Assembly (NCBI GenBank): GCA_022496805.1
Contig: CM040093.1
Location: forward strand, 13,308,213-13,372,212
DNA from: Pohlia nutans
Lineage: Eukaryota > Streptophyta > Bryopsida > Bryales > Mniaceae
DNA length: 64,000 bases
Direction: 5' to 3'
Position numbers and translations under genes: made by a program. Below, piece after piece: positions 23,201-38,200 of this stretch. Every line of letters begins with the position of its first letter. The stretch's first letter is position 1. The notes below the pieces were generated by a model. That model was not told the DNA's origin. It did not search any database and saw nothing but the letters and a program-made list of their open reading frames with translations.

Positions 23201-26200
23201 AAGCATGCCTTTTAATGCATTCATTAAACTCATGAGGCTTGCAAGAATGATCAAATCATCAACATATATGATCACAATCACCACATTTTGCCCCTCTTGC
23301 ATGAAGTAGAGACTATGATCCGCAATGCTCCTAGTAAACCCGTGTGCAAGCAAGAACGTGTCAATCTTTTGGTACCACGCTCTTGGAGATTGTTTCAACC
23401 CATACAATGATTTTTGCAACTTACAAACAAGGTGCTCATTACCTTGTTGCACAAACCCCTCAGGTTGCACCATGTAGATGTCCTCCTCCAAATCGCCATT
23501 CAAAAATGCGGTCTTCACATCCATTTGATGCATCTCCAAGTCCAAGGCCGCTCCAATGGCAAGAATGCATCGAATGGTGGTGAACTTGGCCACGGGAGCA
23601 AATGTCTCGTGAAAGTCCACCCCATGCACTTGCGCGAACCCCTTGGCTACTAATCTTGCCTTGTGACGCACAACAATACCCGAAACATCCCTCTTTGTCC
23701 GAAACACCCATTTGCAACCAATGGGGTTGCGATCCTTTGGAATGGGAGTTAATTGCCACGTACCGTTAGCAATTAGAGAGTCGTACTCCTCTTGCATGGC
23801 GTGCTCCCACTTGACCGCATCCTCACCTTGCATGGCTTCTCGAATGGTCAATGGACCATCCGATAATGCCACATTCGCATGCTCGTCCTCCACTTGAGGG
23901 AAGATGTGGTTCTTCCACCATTCTCCAGGTGGCTTGCGCGATCTCTCGGGGTACCGCCGCTCGCTTGAAGAAACTTGCTCCTCTTGCGTGCCCTTTGCGC
24001 CATTCTTGGCCTTTGAGCTCGATGGCGCTTCAACAACCTCCGTGTCGCCAGCTTCGTCATCACCGTCATCATCACCTACATCAACAACACTAGGAGACTT
24101 GGAGGGTGTGTCCACCAAAACGTCTCCACTACTCCCACTTGGACCAACCTCCAAAGGAGCCTCCATCGTAGACTCCTCACAAAATGTCACATCACGTGAC
24201 CGAATGATCTTCCTCGTGTCCACCGACATGAGTCTATACGCCTTGGTACCTTCACAATACCCAAGAAACACACATTTCAAGGCCTTAGCCTCGAGTTTCG
24301 TCCTCCGTTCGTCGGGAACCTTCGCATATGCAATGCATCCGAAGATGCGCATGTGTGCAACACATGGTTGCCTCCCACTCCACGCTTGCTCCGGCGTCAT
24401 GCCTTCAACCGCGCTTGTTGGACACCGATTGCGTGTGTATACCGCATTCACCACCGCTTCCGCCCAAAGGTCCAACTTCAAGTTTTGAGCGTGCAACATG
24501 CTCCTCGCCATCTCTACAATGGTGCGATTTGCGCGCTCCGCAACTCCATTTTGTTGAGGCGTGTACGGGGCCGAAGTTTGGCGTGCGATGCCTTCATTCT
24601 TCAAAAGCTCGTCAAATTTCTTGGACATGTACTCGCCGCCATTGTCCGACCGAAACACCTTGATCTTCAACTCGGATTGGTTCTCCACCAATGTCTTGAA
24701 CTCCTTGAACTTCTCAAAACACTCACTCTTGGCTTTGATAGGGTAGAGCCATATCTTCCTTGAAAAATCATCGATGAAGGTCACAAAGTACTTGCAACCT
24801 CCCATCGATGTGGTCTTCATGGGGCCACACACATCCGAATGCACGATCTCCAAAACTTTTGTGGCCCGTGTCGCCCCTTCACCCGCAAATGGCAACCGTT
24901 GTTGCTTGCCTTCAATGCAACCTTCACACGTGAATGTAGAAGCATCCACTTTCAATTGATGAAGGTCCATACCGCTTTCCATGCCGCGTAGTGTCTTCAC
25001 ACTCTTGATGTTCAAATGGCCAAGTCGACGATGCCACAACGCCAACTTGTCGTCCTTCAAGTTTGAATGCGCCAACGCCGCCGATTCCTTCGAATGCACC
25101 TTGGAGAACTTGATGTGGTACAAGCCCTCGTGTTCTTCAATGATGGCCACCTCATCTCGACTCGGTGACAACACATAACACCCCTTATCACTAAACTCAA
25201 CCCTCAAGTGCTTTGCCACTAATTGCCTCACCGATAGTAAATTTGCCGTTAATTTGGGAACGTGGAGGACATCTTGGATAGTGATTGTCTTCACACGACC
25301 CCTCACCTCGGTGTCTACAACAATTTGGCCCTTGCCAACGGCCTCAAGCACCGTATCATCTCCCAAAATCACTCTCCTTGGATTAATGAGAGCATACGAA
25401 TGAAAACAAGTTTTATGTGGTGACATGTGGCTTGTAGCCCCCGAATCAACAATCCAATCACTCGTACTACCATTGCACGATACATTGCTTGCCATGTTTG
25501 CATACTCATCACCAACCTCAATCCAATCACTCATGCTTGCATCACCCTCGATACCATCACTCATGCTTGCATCACCCTCGATGCCATCGCTCATGCTTGC
25601 CTCATATCTAGCCGTAAATGCGTACTCATCATCGTCACGAGTTTTAGTGTTGTTTGCACTCTCCCCTTTCTCATCCCTCTTGCGTTTGAAGCAAAATTTG
25701 ACAATGTGGCCCTTCTTACCACAATAGAAGCACACCTTGTCGCTTGAGCTCCCACCGCCTCCATTCTTGGATTGCTTCGCCACGAGTGCCGCTCCATCTT
25801 CTCGAGACTCGTTCTCCTTTCGCCGCGAAAGCTCGTGCAACAACCGTGAGGTCACATAGTCCAATGTGAGCTCCGTAATGGGTCTTGACTCCATCGCCAC
25901 GATGAGGTACTCGTATGATGATGGAAGGCTCTCCAAAAGTGTCATCACGATGTCACCATCCGTAACCGACACGTCGCAACCGTTGAGTTGATCCGCGAGA
26001 GCTTTGACCTTGTTGATATGCGCCAACATGTCATCTTCTTCGCCCATCTTGATGGTGAAGAACTTGCGCCTCAAAAACAAAATGTTGGCCAATGTTTTCG
26101 CTTCGTGAATGTTGCAAAGCTTGGACCATGCTTCCGCGGGTGTCTTGCACGAACGAATGTGCGCAAGTTGCGAATCCGCGAGGTTGAGTGCCAAAATGGC

Positions 26201-29200
26201 AAATGCCTTCTTCTCCCTCCTCGTGTACGCTTGCATGATCCTAGGATCCGTAGAAGAGAAAGGAGGTTCCTCACTACCCTCGACAATCTCCCACAACTCC
26301 TTCTCGGCCATCACCATCTCCATTTTGAACTTCCACAAGTGGAAATTCACCCCATCGAACTTGTCCACGACCTTGGGACCCTCACCCTCAAAAGATGCCA
26401 TGATCCTCACTTACGTATGCCTCCCCACACAAATGAAACCTCAAACTCAAACACACAACTTTGTTTTTGTGATTTTTTGCTTTGATATTGCACCTTTGTG
26501 CACCCAATGGGTTTAAAACAACCCCAACCACTAGATCAGCACTTTTGTGCTCCACACACGCCTCCCAACACTCAAATGTGAGAACCCTCACCCAAAAATG
26601 CAAAGAGGCTCACCAAAACCCCTCAAATCACTCAATGGAGCTCAAAACAACTCCAAATGCTTCAATACGACGCCTTAGTGTCCCCAAACACTCAATGCAC
26701 GTCAATGACACCTTTGTGTCCTTCAAGAGCACTCACTCAATGCACATGAACTCACACAAGTCCCTCAAAACCCCAATCGCATTGAAATTGCTCAAAACCG
26801 CACCTTTGTGCACAAACTAGCTCCAAATGAAAATTTGAGCACCCCAAGAGCATGAAACACATGCAACACCTCAAAGCAAGTGCCTAATCACTAGGATCAG
26901 ATGGTAGACCCTCCACGAGAGTCTTCACACCTCACAAATCACTTGCATTTACTCAAATGCTCACAATTGAACCAAACGAAGTTCCACTCGCAACGAAGAG
27001 ATAGAAGAAAGAAAAGAAGGAGATCAAGGGAAGAAATTGACCAAAGAGAGTGCTCCAACATGTAACTTCAGCCCATGCACACCTCCAAGAAACACCAACG
27101 CTTCAACAAGCTCCAAAACCTCCAACAATGCTCCAAAACCGCCCGTTGCGCACCGACCTCAAAATACTTGCACAAATGCAATCTAATACTCATGAAACAC
27201 ACATGAGTGGGCCCATAACCTATTGAAGGTAGAAAAGATTGCACAAGGCACACACACAAACACAAGGAATGCGTAGAAAGAGATGATCTTTACTCAAAGG
27301 CCTTCCACCTTAAGTAGTGTACACTAGGAGGTCACCATGGACAAACCATATGGGATAACTCATCACAAGGACACTCTAGAGATCAGCCCATGCCTAACCC
27401 CTCCTCCCACACACCATTATTTAGCACCCGTACGTCTTTGGCTTCTAGCAATACTACGTTGCATCAATTACCTCAATAGATTGCACAAGGCACACACACA
27501 AACACAAGGAATGCGTAGAAAGAGATAATCTTTACTCAAAGGCCTTCCACCTTAAGTAGTGTACACTAGGAGGTCACCATGGACAAACCATATGGGATAA
27601 CTCATCACAAGGACACTCTAGAGATCAGCCCATGCCTAACCCCTCCTCCCACACACCATTATTTAGCACCCGTACGTCTTTGGCTTCTAGCAATACTACG
27701 TTGCATCAATTACCTCAATACTCCCACTTTGCGTAGAGCCAAAGCCTCTAAGTCCAAATGCTATTACTAATCGTTGGTGTCGGTCTCTACAAAGACCCTT
27801 TGTGAGCACATCCGCCACCATGTGCTCCGTTGGGCAATACTCCAAATGTATAACTCCCAATTCCAACTTCTCCCGAATGAAGTGGTATTGCACATCAATG
27901 TGCTTCGTGCGTGAATGATGTGTAGGGTTCTTTGCAAGTGAAATGCACCCTTGGTTGTCACACATAATCGTTGTAGCCTCACCTTGTGTGCAACCCACAT
28001 CCACCATTAGTTGCCTCAACCAAATGGCCTCCTTCGTAGCATGGCTCGTAGCCATGTACTCGGCCTCCACCGTTGATGTCGCCGTGGTTTGTTGCCGCTT
28101 GCTATTCCACGACACCGCTCCCGATCCGACCTTGAACATGTAGCCCGTTGTCGATCTTCGATCGCTCGTGTCTCCCGCGTAGTCCGCGTCACAATAGCCG
28201 CTCAACACAATGTCTTTGCCTCCAAGACACAACTTCACATCGCTTGTGCCCCTCAAATAACGCATGATCCTCTTGACCGTCATCCAATGCATCGAGCCCG
28301 GTCTCGTCATGTGTTGACTCACCATGCTAATTGGATACGCAAGGTCGGACCGTGTCGCAATCATCGCATACATCAACGACCCCACCGCTTGCTTGTATGG
28401 CACCTCCGCCATCGATTTAGCCTCCATCGCATACTCCTCCTCCGAAAGCTTGACGAGCTTGGAGTTTGCATCCAATGGTGTTGCCACGGGCTTACAATCC
28501 TCCATCCCGAATCTCTTGAGCACGTCCATCACATACTTGCCTTGACTCATGGTGATAGTGCGTGTAGCCCTGTCTCGCACAAACTCAACACCAAGACAAA
28601 AGTGCAATTCTCCAAGATCACTCATCTCGTACTCTCTCTCAAGCATGCCTTTTAATGCATTCATTAAACTCATGAGGCTTGCAAGAATGATCAAATCATC
28701 AACATATATGATCACAATCACCACATGTTGTCCCTCTTGCATGAAGTAGAGACTATGATCCGCAATGCTCCTAGTAAACCCGTGTGCAACCAAGAACGTG
28801 TCAATCTTTTGGTACCACGCTCTTGGAGATTGTTTCAACCCATACAATGATTTTTGCAACTTACAAACAAGGTGCTCATTACCTTGTTGCACAAACCCCT
28901 CAGGTTGCACCATGTAGATGTCCTCCTCCAAATCGCCATTCAAAAATGCGGTCTTCACATCCATTTGATGCATCTCCAAGTCCAAGGCCGCTCCAATGGC
29001 AAGAATGCATCGAATGGTGGTGAACTTGGCCACGGGAGCAAATGTCTCGTGAAAGTCCACCCCATGCACTTGCGCGAACCCCTTGGCTACTAATCTTGCC
29101 TTGTGACGCACAACAATACCCGAAACATCCCTCTTTGTCCGAAACACCCATTTGCAACCAATGGGGTTGCGATCCTTTGGAATGGGAGTTAATTGCCACG

Positions 29201-32200
29201 TACCGTTAGCAATTAGAGAGTCGTACTCCTCTTGCATGGCGTGCTCCCACTTGACCGCATCCTCACCTTGCATGGCTTCTCGAATGGTCAATGGACCATC
29301 CGATAATGCCACATTCGCATGCTCGTCCTCCACTTGAGGGAAGATGTGGTTCTTCCACCATTCTCCAGGTGGCTTGCGCGATCTCTCGGGGTACCGCCGC
29401 TCGCTTGAAGAAACTTGCTCCTCTTGCGTGCCCTTTGCGCCATTCTTGGCCTTTGAGCTCGATGGCGCTTCAACAACCTCCGTGTCGCCAGCTTCGTCAT
29501 CACCGTCATCATCACCTACATCAACAACACTAGGAGACTTGGAGGGTGTGTCCACCAAAACGTCTCCACTACTCCCACTTGGACCAACCTCCAAAGGAGC
29601 CTCCATCGTAGACTCCTCACAAAATGTCACATCACGTGACCGAATGATCTTCCTCGTGTCCACCGACATGAGTCTATACGCCTTGGTACCTTCACAATAC
29701 CCAAGAAACACACATTTCAAGGCCTTAGCCTCGAGTTTCGTCCTCCGTTCGTCGGGAACCTTCGCATATGCAATGCATCCGAAGATGCGCATGTGTGCAA
29801 CACATGGTTGCCTCCCACTCCACGCTTGCTCCGGCGTCATGCCTTCAACCGCGCTTGTTGGACACCGATTGCGTGTGTATACCGCATTCACCACCGCTTC
29901 CGCCCAAAGGTCCAACTTCAAGTTTTGAGCGTGCAACATGCTCCTCGCCATCTCTACAATGGTGCGATTTGCGCGCTCCGCAACTCCATTTTGTTGAGGC
30001 GTGTACGGGGCCGAAGTTTGGCGTGCGATGCCTTCATTCTTCAAAAGCTCGTCAAATTTCTTGGACATGTACTCGCCGCCATTGTCCGACCGAAACACCT
30101 TGATCTTCAACTCGGATTGGTTCTCCACCAATGTCTTGAACTCCTTGAACTTCTCAAAACACTCACTCTTGGCTTTGATAGGGTAGAGCCATATCTTCCT
30201 TGAAAAATCATCGATGAAGGTCACAAAGTACTTGCAACCTCCCATCGATGTGGTCTTCATGGGGCCACACACATCCGAATGCACGATCTCCAAAACTTTT
30301 GTGGCCCGTGTCGCCCCTTCACCCGCAAATGGCAACCGTTGTTGCTTGCCTTCAATGCAACCTTCACACGTGAATGTAGAAGCATCCACTTTCAATTGAT
30401 GAAGGTCCATACCGCTTTCCATGCCGCGTAGTGTCTTCACACTCTTGATGTTCAAATGGCCAAGTCGACGATGCCACAACGCCAACTTGTCGTCCTTCAA
30501 GTTTGAATGCGCCAACGCCGCCGATTCCTTCGAATGCACCTTGGAGAACTTGATGTGGTACAAGCCCTCGTGTTCTTCAATGATGGCCACCTCATCTCGA
30601 CTCGGTGACAACACATAACACCCCTTATCACTAAACTCAACCCTCAAGTGCTTTGCCACTAATTGCCTCACCGATAGTAAATTTGCCGTTAATTTGGGAA
30701 CGTGGAGGACATCTTGGATAGTGATTGTCTTCACACGACCCCTCACCTCGGTGTCTACAACAATTTGGCCCTTGCCAACGGCCTCAAGCACCGTATCATC
30801 TCCCAAAATCACTCTCCTTGGATTAATGAGAGCATACGAATGAAAACAAGTTTTATGTGGTGACATGTGGCTTGTAGCCCCCGAATCAACAATCCAATCA
30901 CTCGTACTACCATTGCACGATACATTGCTTGCCATGTTTGCATACTCATCACCAACCTCAATCCAATCACTCATGCTTGCATCACCCTCGATACCATCAC
31001 TCATGCTTGCATCACCCTCGATGCCATCGCTCATGCTTGCCTCATATCTAGCCGTAAATGCGTACTCATCATCGTCACGAGTTTTAGTGTTGTTTGCACT
31101 CTCCCCTTTCTCATCCCTCTTGCGTTTGAAGCAAAATTTGACAATGTGGCCCTTCTTACCACAATAGAAGCACACCTTGTCGCTTGAGCTCCCACCGCCT
31201 CCATTCTTGGATTGCTTCGCCACGAGTGCCGCTCCATCTTCTCGAGACTCGTTCTCCTTTCGCCGCGAAAGCTCGTGCAACAACCGTGAGGTCACATAGT
31301 CCAATGTGAGCTCCGTAATGGGTCTTGACTCCATCGCCACGATGAGGTACTCGTATGATGATGGAAGGCTCTCCAAAAGTGTCATCACGATGTCACCATC
31401 CGTAACCGACACGTCGCAACCGTTGAGTTGATCCGCGAGAGCTTTGACCTTGTTGATATGCGCCAACATGTCATCTTCTTCGCCCATCTTGATGGTGAAG
31501 AACTTGCGCCTCAAAAACAAAATGTTGGCCAATGTTTTCGCTTCGTGAATGTTGCAAAGCTTGGACCATGCTTCCGCGGGTGTCTTGCACGAACGAATGT
31601 GCGCAAGTTGCGAATCCGCGAGGTTGAGTGCCAAAATGGCAAATGCCTTCTTCTCCCTCCTCGTGTACGCTTGCATGATCCTAGGATCCGTAGAAGAGAA
31701 AGGAGGTTCCTCACTACCCTCGACAATCTCCCACAACTCCTTCTCGGCCATCACCATCTCCATTTTGAATTTCCACAAGTGGAAATTCACCCCATCGAAC
31801 TTGTCCACGACCTTGGGACCCTCACCCTCAAAAGATGCCATGATCCTCACTTACGTATGCCTCCCCACACAAATGAAACCTCAAACTCAAACACACAACT
31901 TTGTTTTTGTGATTTTTTTTTTTTGATATTGCACCTTTGTGCACCCAATGGGTTTAAAACAACCCCAAACACTAGATCAGCACTTTTGTGCTCCACACAC
32001 GCCTCCCAACACTCAAATGTGAGAACCCTCACCCAAAAATGCAAAGAGGCTCACCAAAACCCCTCAAATCACTCAATGGAGCTCAAAACAACTCCAAATG
32101 CTTCAATACGACGCCTTAGTGTCCCCAAACACTCAATGCACGTCAATGACACCTTTGTGTCCTTCAAGAGCACTCACTCAATGCACATGAACTCACACAA

Positions 32201-35200
32201 GTCCCTCAAAACCCCAATCGCATTGAAATTGCTCAAAACCGCACCTTTGTGCACAAACTAGCTCCAAATGAAAATTTGAGCACCCCAAGAGCATGAAACA
32301 CATGCAACACCTCAAAGCAAGTGCCTAATCACTAGGATCAGATGGTAGACCCTCCACGAGAGTCTTCACACCTCACAAATCACTTGCATTTACTCAAATG
32401 CTCACAATTGAACCAAACGAAGTTCCACTCGCAACGAAGAGATAGAAGAAAGAAAAGAAGGAGATCAAGGGAAGAAATTGACCAAAGAGAGTGCTCCAAC
32501 ATGTAACTTCAGCCCATGCACACCTCCAAGAAACACCAACGCTTCAACAAGCTCCAAAACCTCCAACAATGCTCCAAAACCGCCCGTTGCGCACCGACCT
32601 CAAAATACTTGCACAAATGCAATCTAATACTCATGAAACACACATGAGTGGGCCCATAACCTATTGAAGGTAGAAAAGATTGCACAAGGCACACACACAA
32701 ACACAAGGAATGCGTAGAAAGAGATGATCTTTACTCAAAGGCCTTCCACCTTAAGTAGTGTACACTAGGAGGTCACCATGGACAAACCATATGGGATAAC
32801 TCATCACAAGGACACTCTAGAGATCAGCCCATGCCTAACCCCTCCTCCCACACACCATTATTTAGCACCCGTACGTCTTTGGCTTCTAGCAATACTACGT
32901 TGCATCAATTACCTCAATAGGGAGGACTCCCGAATGAGTTCACGGGGAGGCCTCCCTAGTTCGAAGCTCTTGGGGAGGCCTCCCCACTGGAAGTTCATGG
33001 GGAGGTCTCCCCACTAGAAGTTCCTGGGGAGGCCTCCCTAGTGATATCTCATGGGGAGGACTCCCCAGAAAATCACGGGGAGGCCTCTCTACTTGGAAGC
33101 TGTTGGGGAGGCCTCCCCAGAAGAAACTGTTCATAGGGAGGTCTCCCCACTGCAATTTCATAGGGAGGTCTCTCCACTGCAATTTCATGGGGAGGTCTCC
33201 CCGACTAGAAGTTCATGGGAGGCCTCCCTATGAACGACAAAAGCAATAAGACTTGTACAGAGGGAGGGGGGGCTTACAATCCATTCAGGAGTCCTCCCTT
33301 CAACCAAAGAAGGAGGGCTACCCATTTCCTTCCAGACAGCCCGCGCTTGCTTGATTTTGTCGAAGAGGTCCGGAGTGCTCTCCTTGTCCCAAGCCCGGGA
33401 ATTAAGAATCCTGGATAGCAATCGAATATGATTCATGTCCCGGCTCCAAACCACGATGATCTCGTGCTTCCCGTACAGCTCTTGGAACGTGCGGTCCGTC
33501 GCATTTTCTCGGATGACAGCCTCGGATGCCATAACAGTATGTTGGCCGTCAACAATCCAGAAGTGGTGCGAGGCCGTGGCATTGCGATTTGTGGGCCTGG
33601 TAGGCACCACTTCATACCTCGCAGGTTCCGGACCTGGGACTGGTTGCACGGGGATGACAATGTTGGGGAGCCTTTGCACGGTGCTCCGATTCCCGATGAA
33701 TTGGGCCTTCAACTCCTCCACCCGTTTAGGCACAATGCTGCGGTAAACCCAAGTGTCCGGTGCCTTGTGTAAGTTCTGGAGCGGCACCTTCACGCGCCGC
33801 CCTTCCGAATCATCCACCGCGGAGTTGCCCCAGGGGTACAAATGGTCCACCTGCCGTGCCAAAAACTCGGAGCAGTCGGCCAGTGCTTTCGTATCACGCA
33901 CGTGTTTCTTGAGGTCGAACGCTTTCTCCAATTTGATGATGACGTCCTCCATTTCCTTCAGCCTTTGCGAGTCAGGGTTGATGGATTTCTTTCTAGATCG
34001 TTTGGTCGGAGAAGGTGCTGCACCGGCCGTCAGTGCAATACCCTGGTGGTCGTGGTTGTCGTCGATGCCCTCCAATTTCGCAAATATGTCCCGGAATCCG
34101 GTTATGATGTCGCCTTGAGAGAAGGCATGCACCTGCCAGTTAAACGCAAATCCCTTCTCCTCAAGCGCCGGCGACAACCCACTGCAAAGCTTCGCAATGG
34201 GTAAACGAAGGGCAATTCGTCGGGACAGCCGACACTCACCCGGGGACTCCTCCATATTGACATTGACTTCGTGCGCACCAGAGGCGGGAATCACTTGCAG
34301 CACAGCGGTGTGGAGAGGCTTGATCTGGCGCTCGGGGTAGGAGGCCAATACGTACAGAAAACACATCCTCGGCCAAACACGTGCCGTCTCAACATCGATG
34401 CCCCACTTCAAGATGTTCGGGTTACAAACAAAGGCACAGCCCGGCTTGCTCTTAAAGCCAGTAAGGTCATCGAGGACGTTACCGCAAAGAGGCTTCAGCG
34501 CAATTGGTCGAATGTCATCGGGAATCTGAGACATATCAACCCTGTGAGACAACAGTGACAGCGAGTGAGAGTACGCACCTACATAAAACCAATCTAGGGA
34601 AACTGTCAGGGGTCCTCCCACGCTGCAATTGTAGGGCACCAACCCAATGCGGTGACTGTAGAGACCTCCCCATATTTGGATTGTGGGGAGACCTCCGGGC
34701 TATGCTTGGGTTCTGGGGACACCTCCCCAGGGTGGGATGGTAGGGAGACGTCCCCGCCCTTGGGTTCTAGGGAGACCTCCCCATGGTCGGATGGTAGGAA
34801 GACCTCCCCATGCTTCGGCTGTGGGGAGACCTCCCCAGGCTGGGATGGTAGGGAGACCTCCCCGTAATTGCGTTGTGGGGAGACCTCCCCGTGCTTGGGC
34901 TCTAGGGAGACCTCCCCATCCTTGGGTTGTGGGGAGACCTCCCCAGGCTAGGATGCTAGGGAGACCTCCCGTGCTTGCGTTGTGGGGAGACCTCCCCGTG
35001 CTTGGGCTGTGGAGAGACCTCCCGTGATTACGTTGTGGGGAGACCTCCCCATGCTTGGGTTGTGGGGAGACCTCCCCAGTGTGGGATGCTACGGAGACCT
35101 CCTCGTGCTTGGGTTATGGAGAGACCTCCCCATGCTTGGGTTCTAGGGAGATCTGACGACGGTGGAATGGTAAGGATAACTCCCTATGCCTGCGTCACAA

Positions 35201-38200
35201 GCGAGAGTTCGAGACTGCTCCCCGCACACCTGCGTCGCAACCGCTTCACACGCAAGCGGGTGGAAAGTGCTCCCCTCAAACGCAACTAGCGAGCGCTACC
35301 GAATCACGTAGGTGTAGAGCACTCTTAATGCAAGCGCAAGGGTAGCGTTCCCCATGCAAGGTGCTGAGAACGACTGACGCACGCTCATCGGGAGAGCTGC
35401 CCACGAACGCTGCTCGATAGAGCTCCCCACGCACAAGGCTTGGGATAGCTCGTGATGCAGGATGGGCGGGAGAGCTCCCCAGGCGCGCTGCTCGGCAGAC
35501 CCCTAAGGACGATGCTCAGATGAGTTCCTAGCGCGCGCTCTTGGAGTGCTCCCCGGAAGAGCTCCACACACACGCGCCTGGGGAGTGCTCCCCACGCATG
35601 CGCCTCGGGAGAGAGCTCCTCATGCACGCGCCTCAGGAGAGAGCTCTCCATGCACGCGCCTCGAGAGAGCTCCCCACACAGGCGCCTCGGGAGAGCTCCC
35701 CACGCAAACGCCTCGGGAGAGGTCTCCACGCACACGCCTCGGGAGAGAGCTCCCCATGCACGCGCCTCGGGAGAGCTCCCCACGCAGGCGCCTGGTGAGT
35801 GCTCCCCACACACGTGCCTGGTGAGTGCTCCCCACGCACGCGCCTCGGGAGAGAGCTCCCCATGCACGTGCCTCGGGAGAGCTCCACACGCAGGCACCTC
35901 TGGAGAGCTCCCCACGCACGCGCCAGGGAAGTGCTCCCCACGCACGCGTCTCGGGAGAGCTCCACAAGCATGTGCTTAGGGAGAGCTCCCCACGCATGCG
36001 CCTCGGGAGAGCTCCCCACGCACGCGCCTAGGGAGTGCTCCCCACGAACGCGCCTCGGGAGAGAGCTCCCCATGCACGCGCCTCAGAAGAGCTCCCCACG
36101 CACGTGCCTGAAGAGAGCTCCACACGCACGCGCTTCGGGAGCGAGCTCCCCATGTACGCGCCTCTGGATAGCTCCCCATGCAGGCGCCTCGGGAGAGCTC
36201 TCCACGCACACGCCTCGGAAAAGAGCTCACCATGCACGCGCCTCGGGAGAGCTCCCCACGCAGGCGCCTCAGAAGAGCTCCCCACGTACGCGCCTGGTGA
36301 GTGTTCCCCACGCACGCGCCTCGGGAGAGAGCTCCCCATGCACGCGCCTCGGGAGAACTCCACACGCAGGCGCCTCGTGAGAGCACCCCACGCACGCGCC
36401 AGGGAAGTGCTCCCCTCGCACGCGTCTTAGGAGAGCTCCCCACGCATGTGCCTAGGGAGAGCTCCCCACGCACGCGCCTCGGGAGAGTTCCCCACGCACG
36501 CGTCTGGGGAGTGCTCCCCACGAACGCGCCTCGGGAGAGAGCTCCCCATGCACGCACCTCAGGAGAGCTCCCCACGCACGCGCCTGGACAGAGCTCCACA
36601 CGCACGCGCCTCGAGAGCGAGCTCCCCATGCATGCGCCTCTGGAGAGCTCCCCACGCAGACGCCTCGGGAGAGCTCCCCACGCACACGCCTCGGGAGAGA
36701 GCTCACCATGCAGCGCCTCGGGAGAGAGCTCACCATGCAGCGCCTCGGGAGAGCTCCCCACGCACGAGCCTAGGAAGTGCTCCCCACGCACGCGCCTAGG
36801 CAGTGCTTCCCACGCACGCGTCTCGGGAGAGCTCCCCACGCATGCGCCTGGGGAGAGCTCCCCACGCACGTGCCTGGGGAGTGCTCCCCACGCACGCGCC
36901 TTGGAAGTGCTTCCCACGCACACGCCTCGGGAGAGCTCCCCACGCACGCGCCTCGGGAGACCTCCTCATAGAGGCGCCTAGAGAGAGCTCCGAATGCACG
37001 CAACTGGGGACTGCTACCCACGCACGCGCCTCGGGAGAGAGCTCCCTATGCACGCGCCTCTGAAGAGCTCCCCACGCACGCGCCTCGGGAGAGCTCCCCA
37101 CGCACACGCCTCGAGAGACAGCTCACCATGCACGCGCCTCAGGAGAGCTCCCCACCCACGCGCCTAGGGAGAGCTCCCCACGCACGCGCCTGGGAAGTGT
37201 TCCCCATGCACGCGCCTTGAGAGAGCTCCACACGCACGCGCCTCGGGAGTGCTCCCCAAGCATGCGACAGGGGAGTGCTCCCCACGCACGCGTCTCAGGA
37301 GAGCTCCCCACGCACGCGCCTCGGGAGAGCTCGCCATGCACGCGCCTGGGGAGTGCTCCCGACGCACGCGACTGGGAAGTGCTCCCCACGCACGCGCATG
37401 GGGAGTGCTCCCCAGGCACGCGTCTCGAGAGAGCTCCCCACGCATGCGCCTGGGGAGAGCTCCCCACGTACGCGCCTCGGGAGAGCTCGCCACGCACGCG
37501 CCTAGGGAGTGCTCCCCACGCACACGTCTCGGGAGAGCTCCCCACGCACGCGTCCCAGGCGTGCTCCCCACGCATGCGCCTCGTGAGACCTCCTCATAGA
37601 GGCGCCTCGGGAGAGCTCGCCACGTACGCGACTGGGGAGTGCTCCCCACGCATGCGACTGGGGAGTGCTCCCCATGCACGCACATGGGGAGTGCTCCCCA
37701 CGCACGCGCAGGAGGAGTGCTCCCCACGCACACGTCTCGGGAGTGCTCCCCACGCATGCGCCTGGAAAGAGCTCTCCACGCACGCGCCTCGGGAGAGCTC
37801 CCCACGCACGTGTTTCGGGCGTGCTCCCACGCACACGCCTTGGGAGAGCTCTCCACGTACGTGTCTCGGGCGTGCTCCCCACGCACACGCCTCGGGAGAC
37901 CTCCTCATAAAGGCGCGTAGGGAGAGCACCCGACGCACGCGACTTGGGAGTGCTCCTCACGCACACGCCTCGGGAGAGCTCCCCATGCACCCGCGTAGGC
38001 AGAGCTCCCCACGCATGTGCCTGGGGAGTACTTCCCATGCACGCGCCTCGAGAGAGCTCCCCACGCACGCGCCTGGGGAGAGCTCCCTATGCACGCGCCT
38101 GGAGAAAGCTCCCCACGCACGCGTCTGGGGAGTGCTCCCCACGAACGCGCCTCGGCAGAGCTCCCCACGCACGCGCCTAGAGAGAGCTCCCCACGCACGC

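Larger units (their letters stand above)
22002..32919 (-). mobile_element. Tandem pair of Ty1/copia LTR retrotransposons, single 5-bp TSD
   Basis: Order: a 21-bp partial repeat of the LTR start (22,002-22,022), LTR 22,023-22,280, internal region, LTR 27,221-27,478, LTR lacking its first 16 bp 27,479-27,720, second internal region, LTR 32,662-32,919. LTRs are 258 bp, start TATTGA and end TCAATA, and are nearly identical. The whole block is flanked by GGGAG (21,997-22,001 and 32,920-32,924). A purine-rich tract AAAGTGGGAG directly precedes the 3' LTR, and a candidate primer site starting GGTTATGGGCCC follows the 5' LTR. The element lies in intron 2 of gene A in the same orientation and has split a palindrome array. 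Confidence 0.92.

Noticed and set aside
22503..26516. Numerous plus-strand frames of 60-194 aa across the copia units.
   Set aside because: They are antisense shadows of the intact Gag-Pol frame and repeat identically in both units.
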